Source of the DNA: Takakia lepidozioides
Taxonomy: Eukaryota > Streptophyta > Takakiopsida > Takakiales > Takakiaceae
DNA length: 64,000 nucleotides
Reading direction: 5' to 3'
Assembly (NCBI GenBank): GCA_030704615.1
Contig: CM060733.1
Coordinates: forward strand, 10,666,001-10,730,000
Shown here: positions 46,501 to 58,070 of the stretch, in pieces
Numbering within the stretch: position 1 is the first letter of the stretch
Layout: the number at the start of each line of letters is the position of its first letter
Translations under genes and position numbers: made by a program
Notes under the pieces: generated by a model
The model's database searches: none
What the model saw: only the letters and a program-made list of their open reading frames with translations
Told to the model about the DNA's origin: nothing

Positions 46501-49500
46501 TTCCCCATAGGGTCGAATGCGCTCCAGCAGGCGCTCCACCAACTTCTGCTCCCTTTCTTTCTGAATCTCCTGCAACACTTACACAAGACAAGCTGTTGGC
46601 CACAGGTTGAGATAGCCAAAGAACAATAGTTCACGGGAACAATAACCCCATCTTTACAGACCATTCATACAACTACTTTGATCACACAATAACGAAAATT
46701 TTGATGTACAGCATGTATGCAGGCATCACCGCAAAGGAGACTCCCAGAAAGTTCTACTTTTTAGTGTGTCTGCCTGTGCCACCAACACACAAATTTTCCA
46801 CATGCTGAAAGTGAGAAAAACCTCCCAGATATCCAAGCTGGAACTGTTGCATTAAACTTCCATTGCAATCACACAATAATGGAAATTTTCACTGTACAGG
46901 ATATGCCTTGCATTGAGCCATTGGAGAATCCCAGAAAGCCTTAACCCCTTCTTTTGACTCTATGACATTTCTTCTAAATAGAGATATATCCAAGCTGGAA
47001 ACTGTTACCTTAAACTTTCCCTGTGCTTGCTTCATATCAATTGGTTGCCCTTCGGCTGCAGTGTCCATTCCCGCCATCGAAGCCATTGCCAGCTGGCATC
47101 CATGCAATAAAAACCAACAACCGAATTGTATGGTTCACTTAGAAAGTGGTCCATAGACCGCACTACCAATCAAAAAGGTCACATGCAAAGATCAACTTGT
47201 GAGTATGCTTTCCACAAACAAGTATCACCCATGGCTGCCATAATATTAAGGCCTACCTGGCCCACATAGTCTTCGAAGGCATCACTGCCAAATAGCATTC
47301 CAAATACTGCAGCTGGGTCTAGCATGGTGTCCCTGCACACTCCATCGTTTCTACACCATCAGTGCACCTCTTCCCAGCCCTAGCATCAAGCATTCTTCTC
47401 AAGGCACACAGATGTGAGCAGACTTTAATCCATGGGCTCAATGGTATCTGGTTGGTGCTTCAGCGGTTGACACAATAATTGGAGTGACAAATGAGGTTTT
47501 GCTAGCGTCTGAACTGCTCATGAAAGTCCTCTTTCAACTTCATCAAATACACTGCAATTTACCCGACAACACATATGTTTGGCCTTCAGTGCCAGCAGTG
47601 TGGACGCTGCCATGAGGATGTACATTGAACATGTAATTGCTACCCAGAAAACAGAATTGTACGCCCACAACGTTTTCATGCCTTGTAACAAGCCTCTTAT
47701 GAGGCTCCACGCATAAACAAATCTGTAGAGTGACTACACTAAAGAATGTACTCATAAGACGTTGTTTGGCGTAGACTTGTGGCCATTGACCCCGCGCTCA
47801 GTTTGAACAGAACACAAAGGGACAGAAACTACCTTTGTCAGGGGCTCACGCCGGTAGTATGACTTACCTTGGAACAGACAATTAATCCGAGTTTTCCAGA
47901 TATCCTCTAGAAATCCCTTCACGCAAGCATCAATCTGCCGTGTGTGGTTTGCCCAATAAGTAGGCCCAAAAGGGCCTGGGCTACTGGCTCAGCCTCGAGA
48001 CTTTCAAAGTTGGTAAACAGAGGTTCAGGCACAATTCCCTTAATGGATTTGAAGAGGGCGTCTCTCTCGTGAGAGTACCCAGGACAATGAATCAGAAAGT
48101 GAATATTGTCTTCAGGTTGCCCACACAACGGGCAATTGCAATCCCGCTTTCCTCTCTGCATCTGTTTGCTGTTCAAAGGTAGGGTTCCCACCCTGAGTTT
48201 AAATTTCAGTCTAGTGCCAAGGGTGGATAAACCCTTGAGGTCATCCATGATGGCCTCTCCCAATCACAGACTGGAGACAAGTTCAGGGAAGTTTTCTGCC
48301 TAACTTCATTTTCATCAGACAATATCCTGGCAACAGACATGGCTTTGGACACTACAGCCTCTAAGTCAGATTTATCCAGCAGGGTCAAGACTTGCGGGCT
48401 TAGATTCAGATCCTTGAGAATCTCTTCTACTCTCTTCCCGAAAATGGCCACTAGGCTACGGCAAACAACGTCTTATGAGTATATTCTCTTCCCGAAACTT
48501 GACTACACTAAAGAGTGAGTAAGGCAGGCAGAAGGCATACGTTGAGACACCCTGCTTGCCAAACTTGTCATAGGCCTCCTTTTGGTGTGGGTCACTGAGA
48601 ACCTGATATGCCTCTCCCAACACCTGCAACCCCCTCTTCCTTAAAAATCCCTTTGCAACAAGTCAGAGGAAAACATCACATTTGCATCTAGCTGGCCACA
48701 GCTACCCTACAACTTCCTTTCGAACAACATCACACTCTGCCAACTCCAGCTACAAACACATTCTCAAGTTCATCTGTTCAATTGTTCCCAAGTTGGCAGA
48801 TCAGGCCACTATTGTGGCGTGCCAGGCACATCACACCTCAGTCCTGCACTAGGGCACTGCAGCAATTGCTTCATTGACAACATTTCACTTATTTACTGTC
48901 TCCATTGTGCTACTCCGAAGAGTGGATGAAACAGAACAAAGAGTATGGCAAGACAGGAGAGTGAGCTTGCCTGGAAGTTACTTGCTGCTTCTGGATCATT
49001 TGGATTTTTGTCCGGGTGCACCTGTCTTGCCTACAATTCATCCAGAATCCAATGTTATTGTCGGGATGGCATCCATAAACCTACTTCTGCTATCTCTCAA
49101 CATGCCCTTTTCTATCGGCATGTTAGGTGACTTGTTTGAACCACGACTCTGCCAGACATTTGCCAAATTTTCTTGGTTCTATACCCTGGGATTAAGTCAC
49201 ATGTCAGTTTCAGGGACAAAAGTCCAGAGGCATGTTTATCTCCAGATATCAAATCTTTTTCTTCCAGCTGTGGCCCTGCTTCCAAGCAAGTTATAATTAG
49301 ATGTCATTGCAACAGATGCTTTGATGGAAATCTTTCTAAACACCACCTCAGATGACAAACTTACCACTGTAAAAGCAAGCCTACTTTCTTGATTCTCCTC
49401 CTCTCCCTGCCCTCTTTCTCTTCCATTGAGACTGGGGATTGGACTCAAGGCCAAGGGTAGGGCAACTCTCTCTCCATCGTGGACCAAAAAAATCTTCTTT

Positions 49501-50108
49501 GTTTTCTTAATTTTCCGCTCTCTGGACAACATGCAGATCCATTCTCACTCTCTGCTCCAAATAAGCTTGTTTTTCAAGAGTGAAACACAGTAGCGATTAA
49601 GGGCATAAGAACTGTGGCCACTGCGAGATGTGAAACAACCACCTCTCAGGTGAATCTGTACCAATGAGTGTATCCCTGGTGCCAATCTCTTTGCGCTGGG
49701 CAAATTGCATAGTTCTTTCCTCTTTCCCGTAACCAATGTACAGGGCTGGGGACATATCCAAAATGACGCACTGTGAGCTTGCTGTGGTGCGGAGCCTCCC
49801 ATCGAGCTCTCACCATCAACGAACTCAATGGGTGCACTAGTAGACCCAGCTAGTAAATATGAAGAAAGTCGCAGACGTAGCGCATGTCCTCAGCCTGTCG
49901 CTGACCTCCCTTTGCGCAATTACTTCAACAAGCCAAAACACATAATGCAAAAAGTGGCACACGGCTCTAGTCTTTCCGAATCCGAGACGAGGAGACAAAC
50001 TGAGGGGGAAGAAAAATGCACCTTCAAATAGTAAGCTTTTTTGATGTCGGCTGGGCTGGCATCCGGCCGCACCCCCAGAACCTCATAGTACTCTGTCTCT
50101 TTGACCAT
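43599..50108 (-). CDS. J-domain chaperone with DnaJ-X domain (plant DNAJ10-like)
   Basis: There are ten exons on the minus strand: 50108-50022, 49030-48971, 48623-48541, 47332-47257, 47092-47009, 46569-46440, 46170-46012, 45590-45412, 44163-44083 and 43745-43599, giving 361 residues with all phases consistent. The J domain (residues 1-70) starts [12 protein letters not shown] and has the HPD motif in VHPDKNP (residues 34-36), needed to stimulate Hsp70 ATPase. The DnaJ-X region follows: [61 protein letters not shown], and [12 protein letters not shown]. The last exon is less certain. Intron 2 has a GC donor (CAG|GCAAG). An upstream in-frame ATG at 50144 would add 12 residues; the family start favours 50108. 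It is a cytosolic or nuclear Hsp70 co-chaperone by family. Confidence 0.9.
44340..45352 (-). mobile_element. LINE ORF2 remnant within DnaJ intron 8
   Basis: Reading on the minus strand, 45352-45065 resembles the C-terminal part of a non-LTR reverse transcriptase ([23 protein letters not shown]). The segment 44900-44416 follows, with [15 protein letters not shown] and then the family 3' tail ([11 protein letters not shown]). Two tandem copies of a 45-bp tail motif lie at 44350-44440. The frames are broken. It shares the orientation of the DnaJ gene. Confidence 0.65.
47740..48480 (-). mobile_element. LINE ORF2 3' end within DnaJ intron 3
   Basis: Minus-strand frames 48451-48206 ([17 protein letters not shown]) and 48263-47919 belong to one ORF broken by a frameshift. 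The latter holds [17 protein letters not shown], the CCHC-type zinc motif found at the C-terminus of plant LINE ORF2 proteins. The 3' tail continues to about 47740 and matches the copies at 44.4 kb and 41.8 kb. It shares the orientation of the DnaJ gene. Confidence 0.7.
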
Positions 50109-51000
50109 GTCCCGCAAATTCTCTCTCCCTCCAGGCTCTCTCAATCGACCTCCAATGTCAGATTTTTCGAGAGCACAGAAAACTTTGTAATGTTCTCATG
50201 AACGCTCCAGTTGCATCCCAATCCTGCCTCGTCTCGTCAAGTCAGGGCAGATTGCAGCATGCGTGACCTGCAAGCCCGATCATCCTCGCTCGTTCGAAAT
50301 TCAACACAGAACCACGCAGGAAAGCACCACATCAACAGGAAGGTGGGGGTGGGGGCAGCGAGCTCGGCAGAGACCAAGCCTCCGTCGCTGGAAGGACAGA
50401 TTTCATCCATGAACCATGTCTCTAAGTGAATGTTTTGTCATCCATGGAACGGTTATCTGCACCAACGCAGATGACAAAGGCTGACGAAGATACCATCATC
50501 CACAGATTCTGTTGACGATTGGATGACTATCGATGAATGTCTTCTCTGTCGGGCGGGCATCTGTTTTTCGGGATTTTTGTTTTTTCCCTCTACGGCCTAT
50601 TATGGTCACCAGTTTTTCGTATGTGGCTTTGTGATCTGGGGTTCAATCTTTTGGCAACCGTGTACGCAAAACACACATTCTCTTTCACTTTCATTCAGGT
50701 ACCATGTAACTGACCCTAATAGCGCTGGTGTATCCTGTGACTTGTATCTATGTTTGCAAACATATTATCTCTATTAACCTGAGCCCTATTATGTAACCAT
50801 GGATTGTGCCTCACTCGGTTTTTTCTCCGTACTCATGCCGTCTCTGCTCTCACAATACACCCTCCACACCTTTTTAATGGATAGTCGGCCAAACCTCCAG
50901 AGAACTTGAAAGTCCTCGGGCACCCACACATTAAATAATTTGTTGACTGAAGACTAGTGTTGGGTATGTCACGGTGACAACTGGACATGTTGGGCAGTTA
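50109..51000. other. upstream region of the DnaJ gene
   Basis: The 5' UTR and promoter of the minus-strand DnaJ gene are expected here. No other gene is supported. Confidence 0.45.
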
Positions 51001-52960
51001 TTTTATTCTTTCATGACCTCTGGCCGGTTTTTTCATATTTTTCTAATGGAAAGAACCACCTGTCCCAGTAAATTGTAAGAACCTTAAGAACCGACAGATT
51101 TCATCAAATAACCAGCGGATCTTTGGCAGATCTGTGACTGTTGCCAGGCTGGCTATTTCAAAACTCCGCAACCAGGCGGGTATGAGCCTTTGCGGCTCTT
51201 GGCTTTTAGGAGAACCACGATTATATATGCATATAACCTCTTGATAACCTCCGGGGGTTTGTTATTGAATCAAAGGACGAGACCTAGGGACCCTACTTGT
51301 TAATACGAAATACATTAAAAGCCTGGGGCCAAACTTATGCAAGCGGAGTGGGGTATGGCTCCTCTTTGTGAATAGCAAAAACTACTTTCATCCATAACAA
51401 GGCGTGAGATACACGGAGGCCCTGCCATTGCTTTATTGATATGAAGTTTTAGGGAATTATGTTACGGCTAATAATAATGTATCTTACGACGATGGGTCTC
51501 TCTCTACAAGAGAGCCAATAAAGAAATGAGTGTAACATGTGCCCAACTGGGAGCTAAAAACTTTCATGTTCCCATAAAGTCTCATGGGGAAAGAGAGGAC
51601 TCCGGCCGAAGCCGGCGTAACTAACTAAGAGCCACTTCACCTTTCGGCTACTGCCCCCTTTCGGGGGTGGGCCCTATACATATATATATAAATATAACTA
51701 AAGAGAGAGTGTCATGAGGGACACTAGGTGGTGGGGGGAGTGGGGGGGGGTTGGGTTTGGGGGGCATATGGGCCCGAGGCGCTTTAGAAGAACCAGACTC
51801 GAGTTGGCATTTGTTGGTGATGATAGTTGTGAGGGAACGGAGTGCTGTGAGGTGGGGAAGGCACAGCAGGGGCTTAACGATTTTTGACACTGATGTGTAG
51901 TCTCATCTTTAGATTAAGGAGGAGCCAATAAATAAATAAGAACCTCTTCCCCAAGCGGGTGATGGGAGGGCTCTATGGAAAAAAAGACTGACCGACCTAC
52001 AGAGTGACCAGCTGGCCACTGGCCACTTTCAATCTTGCGTTTGTTGAGGATGAGAGTAGTAACTCTTGTAAGAGCTGTAGGGTGTGGAGAAGTTTAGTGG
52101 TAGCGGTATCTTTTAGGACATCAATATTGTGGCTACAATCAACCCTCTTTAAATGCTATGCATAAAGAGTATAGAAAACAAAACATGTATACATACATAA
52201 CAACTAACCATAAAAGAGGATATCACAATGGCTAGAGGTGAATTACATGGAAGATAACATTAATTTTTCATTTGTTGTGTTTCTGGGTTTGTCCCTCTCC
52301 TATTATGGCGTGTTTGCTTAATGGCCCTTGAGGTCTATTTTTTCCCCCTTTAATAGAATTTCTGACCTTCTATCTTTATTAATTTTCAAGAAATCCATTT
52401 GTCGACAATTAGATGTCCTTGTAGCACAACTCTTTTTCAATTGGCTAACATTTGGAAAACAATAGATGCGTAAATTGAGGTTGCTAGATAGTATGTAGAC
52501 CGGCTTTAATTTATATCATACGCTTGAGGGCTTGAGGGCACTAATAGTTGAGATGAAAGAGACCACATCTATTTTGGCACCTCTTTTTAACCAACTACTA
52601 GGAGGTGCATAGTGACATAATAAGTAAAGCAACACCATAGAGAGTAGGATTATCCTAACCCTTAACATATAACACTCTTTCACTCATTTTTAGTGTAAAA
52701 TTCTGGAGAGTACGTAACAATAAAAGAGATAGGTAACCTTTAGAGCATCTCATGCAATGCAAACCATCAAAAAGCCCCTGCAAATGCCGCTTGGGGGGGG
52801 CCAATTTCCTAGATAATGGAGGAGTAGAAAAGAACCTCTGCCGTGCAAACATAGTGTCTCGCTATCTTGGCCTTGTTGGCAAGTTTGGGGCCCATCTCGC
52901 TACGCTGACAATAGGGCATGACCACGTCTTCTTCGTCTTCGTAGGTGCTCTCCTCATTTT
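51001..52960. other. intergenic, no gene; part may be organelle-derived
   Basis: The stretch 51160-51670 has an unusual look, with GC-rich motifs such as CTCCGGCCGAAGCCGGCG and GCCCCCTTTCGGGGGTGGGC, that recalls plant mitochondrial intergenic DNA. I cannot confirm it without a search. The rest shows no gene. Confidence 0.3.
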
Positions 52961-53021
52961 AGAATGGATCTAGCTTGGTGGAGGCAGCAAATAGAGGCCC
53001 AAATGCAAACGACCTAAGAGG

Positions 53022-54255
53022 ATGACGTTGAGGGAGGATGCAATTCTCAAAATTCTCATATATAAGTTGCAACAAAACATAGAAGACAATGAGCCAACAA
53101 GAGGGAAACATGGAGGCTCAATGGAAGGCCTTTCTGCAAATGTGATGCGCAATCGAACTCAAGGGCATGCGTGCATCTATGTTGACTATTTTGCAGATAA
53201 TCCTACATTCTATGATGTGCATTTTAAGCGACGTCTTAGAATACGCCGTGCTTTATTTTTAAGAATCATGAATGCAGTATGTGAGCATGATAGTTTTTTT
53301 GTTCAAAAGATGGATGCTTCAGGATTGTTTGGCTTATCTTGTATTTAAAAATGCACAGCTGCACTTCCCATGCTTGCATATGGAGTTGCAGCTGATGCAA
53401 CAGATGAATATTATAGGATAGGTGAATCCACTGCAATGGAAAGCATGAAGCGTTTTGTCAGAGCAGTAAGAGAGGTCTTTGAGTCCACCTATTTGAGATA
53501 GCCTACAAAGGCTGACATTGAGAAGCAGATGCAGATTAATCCAATAGGGGCTTTCCAGGAATGTTTGCTTCCATAGACTGTATGCACTAGCAATGGAAGA
53601 ATTGCCCAGTTGCATGGCAGGGGCATTTCCAACACAATGGTAAGAAGCGGTCAATAATTTGGAAGCGATTGCTGATCAGTCATTTTGGATATGGCATGCC
53701 TTCTTTGCTTCTTTGGCTTGCCGGGGGGGGGGGGGGAGACAAGTGCTTGATAGATCATCATTCCTGAACAATTTGCTTTGGGGTGAAGCACATTATCTAA
53801 CATTTGTTGTCAAAGGCCATGAATACAACCGTTATTATTTGTTGGCAGACGGATATATCCTCCGTGGAATTGCTTCACCTAGACTATCTATAGGCCACAA
53901 GACGAGATGCGATCACATTATGTAGCTTGTCAAGAGGCTTTCCGTAAGGATGTTGAGCGATGCTTTTGAGTGCTTCAAGTACGTTGAGTGATAGTATAAA
54001 ATCCTTCAAGGCACTAACAGATTGCAACTATCCAAGATATACTCATGGCTTGTGTCATTATGCATAATATCATGGTGATAGAAGATGAACAAGGTGTAGA
54101 GCTTGAGAATCTGTTTGAGCTACATCAAGGGGTTTAGCCACAAAGAGGGCTGACCTTTGAGCAATTGATACAAGGCACAATAAAATTAGAAGATCATCAC
54201 ACTCACTTATCATTGAGATCAGACCTTGTGATCCACTTGTGGGCATTGAAAAGAG
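53022..54255 (+). pseudogene. PIF/Harbinger transposase (decayed)
   Basis: Plant Harbinger transposase signatures are spread over broken frames: DYFADNPTFYDVHFKRR, LRIMNAV, KCTAALPMLAYGVAADATDE, ESTAMESMKRF, FWIWHAFFA, GHEYNRYYLLADGYI, and CQEAFRKDVERCF. The end reads LSLRSDLVIHLWALK. The element family cuts and pastes DNA using a DDE nuclease and usually needs a second Myb/SANT-like protein, which is recognised at 56061-57168. At least four stops or shifts, plus a G run at 53725, disrupt this copy. Confidence 0.8.
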
Positions 54256-54479
54256 CTGGTGCTCTTCGAGTAATAAAGATTACAGACATTCATCGTACAT
54301 TTGAATTTATAAGTTTTGTGGAGGTCGGTCTCACAGACTCTTATAATTTTGATTTCTCTTCATGTACATGCTTGAAAGGTGCAGCTGGAGCCTTAGATCA
54401 TGACGAGATAACCCCTATGTGGGCAGCTAATGAGAACAAAATGCTCTATGTGTTTTCATTGTCATTTTTATCCTATTTC

Positions 54480-54843
54480 GACCCTGCCTTGAATCTTTGC
54501 TATTTTCTTTCTCCAAACTCAATGCCCAAAGGTGCTTGATAGTTCTTTGGAAAGATAGCTTCACCATTCAGCTCTGGTCTTAAATTTCACATAATTCGAT
54601 GCACATGCCACAAAGTTATGGGCAAAACTCTGAGGCACACCAGTTGCCAATGCAATTTTTAGCGCAATTTGACCCCGCCTTGAATCTTTTCGATTTTCTT
54701 CCTCCAAACTCAATGCCCATAGGTTCTTGATGAATCTTGGGAAAGACAGCTTCATCATTCAGTTGTGGTTTCAAATTTCATTCAATCCGATGCACATGTC
54801 ACACAGTTATGAGCAAAACTCTGGGGCACATCAATTTTTGCAA
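54480..54843. repeat. tandem duplication of 191 bp
   Basis: GACCCTGCCTTGAATCTTTG at 54480 recurs as GACCCCGCCTTGAATCTTTT at 54671. The similarity runs through TGGGCAAAACTCTGAGGCAC in both copies. It lies just after the Harbinger transposase and has no coding content. Confidence 0.8.
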
Positions 54844-55167
54844 ATTGAACTAATTACAAAATAGTTCATTAAACTTCTAGACTATAGTCACTACATTCCA
54901 CAAGGCTGCAACATACAACAGAGTCTTTTGTCAAAACTTAAGGCCATTTGATTGGACATGTTGCCAAAATCCAAAAGCATAGAAGCAGCCTAATTTAAAC
55001 TGCTAGTACTTGCAAACTGCAACTATCAAAAATTTGTGGTGTTCCCTGTAGAGAAAGATAGAGGCCGGCTGGTTCCATCCATTGCTTGGTTACCCAATGT
55101 AATCTCTTCATTATCAATATGCATTGGAAAATTGATCTATAGGATTCAGTCGAAGAAGGGTAGGAGC

Positions 55168-55682
55168 TCATGATCCGTTGTCACCTGAGATGGTGTCATT
55201 GACAACAGGAGCAAGTGTCGTGGTTGGAGCTCTCTCTGCTTCATTCCCCGCTTCCTCAGGTACTGCAACAAATGTCGGAGCAAGTGGTGGTGCTAGATTG
55301 ATCGCCTCTGCAGCCTCCAATCTCCGCCTCAACTTCCCAAGCTCCTCCCGACTTCTCAAGCACAAATACTCACTACAAATGTGGTTGTAGGACTAGTATT
55401 TGGCGATGTTTGGCCGCCTACAATCTCCGCCTCATCTTTATCCAGATCGATGATCACGCTGATGTTTGCCTTGTGCTTCATGTTGCTTTTGTTAGGCGTC
55501 GATTTTCTCACGTCTTCCTGCACATCAGCCCACCTTCGAAAATCGCAGTAGCCATGCTGGTTGGGTTGCAAATACGTGTAGCTAAGAAAAGGATCCAAAC
55601 ATGATACCGACGGGCTAGATATGGAGCCCTCTATCTCGGCGAAATATGGCGGGGAAAATACAATTTTGTGCGGCCCCGCCAC
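55168..55682 (-). pseudogene. broken ORF, possibly GRF zinc-finger-like
   Basis: Two minus-strand frames (55682-55356 and 55365-55168) appear to continue one another across a shift near 55365. The first has YCDFRRWADVQEDVRK, which resembles the end of GRF-type zinc fingers (CDFFxWxD). The second is Leu/Arg/Glu-rich and coiled-coil-like (EELGKLRRRLEAAEA). No zinc ligands are clear. I give this assignment low weight. Confidence 0.25.
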
Positions 55683-56060
55683 AAATTATTAGGCACTGTT
55701 GCACCGTTGGGGTTTAAAAGCCATTCCAACTTGCGACCGGACAAAATGAACTTGCACTCTGATTGGTTAAAAACCGAATTTTGTCCACTACACGCTTTCA
55801 AACTTGGCTCTGAAGATGAGTTTCTCCAACGTGCCGAGTCATCGCTCTAATTTCGCCACCTCAGCGGACAAAACAAAGCAAATTTGGGGCTAGGGTAGTA
55901 GCAGGCCCCAAATCTTCTCCACTGGACAAAACCTAACGAAGCCTGTCGGCGGTTCTCTTCGCGCCTCTTTCTCTCAATTTTCACATAGCTCTTTCAACCT
56001 CTGATCACGACCGTCAAATCTCCAGTAAGCAACTCGAGCATGTCACTTCGTTAGCATCGT

Positions 56061-57168
56061 TTGCACAAATATGCAGCTCATTTGGAAGACCATCTGCACT
56101 ACACAATGCAACTACCAGATCCAAACTTCCTACATTCAGGAGGCCAGAAAGCGTTGGTAGGCCAAAAAACCGTTGTACCAACATGTGACAATGAAGCAGG
56201 TACTGAATTGCCGTCAAGTGATCCTGTTATTTTTACCAAAAAAAAAACAATGGTTACTCCAAAGAAATCCGCTTGGATGACCATCAAGGCAAAAGACAAG
56301 ACAAAATGAAATTGCACTTCAAACGATAACAAAGATTACGAATAAGATGATGATGACGGTACAAAGCGCGGCCCAAATTGGAAGGACCATTAGATGATAA
56401 ACCTCATACCTCTGCATGGAGAGATGCATGACAATTTTGCAGGAATGAAAAAACAACGTTTGTGTATGTCTTCAATACTCATATTGTCTCTCACTAGTTG
56501 AATCACCAATGTTGTATTATATTTAACTCTCTCAACAATGCAATCTGTATTGTCTCTCACTATTTGAATCACCAATGTTGTACTATATTTAACTATGTCG
56601 ACAATGCAATCTGAGAGTACAATTGTATGTCTAATATTCTATTGTGGTTGTTGGTTTCAAATGTTGATAATTGGGCTCTACTCCATGTAAAATTGGTTGC
56701 AGCCTGCCCCGATTTTGAACGTAGCAGTGATACATGAAGGAAGAAGTGGAAGAAGATATATGAGGACTACAAGGCTGATTTCACTGCCAACGGAATTAGT
56801 GGGAATGAAAAAAATCCGCAAAATGTAAGTGATACATGCTTGTTGACAATTGTTCAATGCATGAAAGAGCAAATGTTTTCAACCATCATCATGGTAGTGC
56901 TACAGATGCTGACCCCAATGGTGGGAATGTTATAGAAGAACCAAGAGGGTTTAGGTGTTGACATTGATGCAACACCAAAACCAAGTCTTACAACTCCACA
57001 GACCTAACTGGGCGAAAAGGAGAAAAACAAACAACACAAGCAGCAATCAAGGAGCTTTCTCAACAATCAAAATTACTCCTTGACAATATGAAAGAAACCG
57101 AGAATGAAAACTTAGCATTACTCCAGCAAATGCTCGGGACAATGTCTGAACTTGTGAAGAAATTCTAG
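56061..57168 (+). pseudogene. Harbinger accessory Myb/SANT-like ORF (decayed)
   Basis: Broken frames show GPNWKDH and HGEMHDNFAGMKKQ (about 56370-56455), then RKKWKKIYEDYKADFTANGI (about 56727-56790). A C-terminal helical region follows, QAAIKELSQQSKLLLDNMKE to LVKKF and a stop near 57168. This resembles the second, DNA-binding protein of plant PIF/Harbinger elements. The part 56456-56680 holds a 66-bp duplication and no frame. Confidence 0.6.
56483..56614. repeat. tandem duplication of 66 bp
   Basis: ATTGTCTCTCACTAGTTGAA at 56483 and ATTGTCTCTCACTATTTGAA at 56549 begin two near-identical units lying between two parts of the Harbinger accessory ORF. Confidence 0.8.
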
Positions 57169-57179
57169 AGGGCAGCAAA

Positions 57180-58070
57180 GGTGTGAGCAGAACCGTGAGC
57201 AGCTTCTTTTATGCGTGAGTAGATTCCCCGAAGCGTGAGCAGATTACTGATGCGGACCCTAGAACCGAGGGAACAAGTGGGCCTATTGCCGTGGACGCAA
57301 ACTCCACTACAACGACGCAATTTCCTCTCTATCGGACCAGATACAGACAGGCTCCATGACGACAATGTGGCACGAATGTGCGATGAAAAATTTACAGATG
57401 AATGTATTTGGGATGGACGTAAAAGAGTATGGATGAACGTTGGATGAGTGGGATTGAACCATGGATGACTGCAACAACATCTATCTCTACTAAGGTTCCA
57501 CTCATAGAACTGGAACAAGCTGAGCAGATAGCGTCACAGGCTGCTAATGTTGTGGCTGAGGCATTCCCTGCAGCAGTTGGTGTGCCAAAGCGGAAAGCTC
57601 GTAAGAGAAAAGAGGTGGAAGCTGTTGGAGTGGTTGGTCCACTGTCTTTAGTGTCTGCACTTGATAGCTCCACTCAGGCTTCGGGACAACTGATCATTTC
57701 CCTCAACCACCAGCTGGTCCAGGTGTTAAGTCGGGAGAGCATCCTTTCAAGGCAGTGTCATTTCAATCTTGCAACCTGGGCCCCTATCACATGAAGATTG
57801 TTCCAACACATTTTATTGACATGGTCGTGGCCTCCTCCATTGAGCAGCATCTTGCCCTTGTGGAGCTTCTTGGGTTTTTCAAAAACGTAAGATCTCATTG
57901 GTTGTTCATAATGATGTGGTTTGATTTCTCCTCTTTGTGTCTTGTTGTATTCAGTGTCGTGCACCTAAGCATCGTGCCACAACATACATCGCTGTCCACC
58001 ACACAATTTAAGCACACAATCCTAGAAAGTTATATCACAATAGTGATAAGGAAAGTGAACATAATGGAAT
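57180..58070. other. unassigned sequence with one ORF
   Basis: A plus-strand frame at 57429-57794 reads for 121 codons, with a basic patch PKRKARKRKE that looks like a nuclear targeting signal. I do not recognise it, and it could be transposon-derived. Confidence 0.3.
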
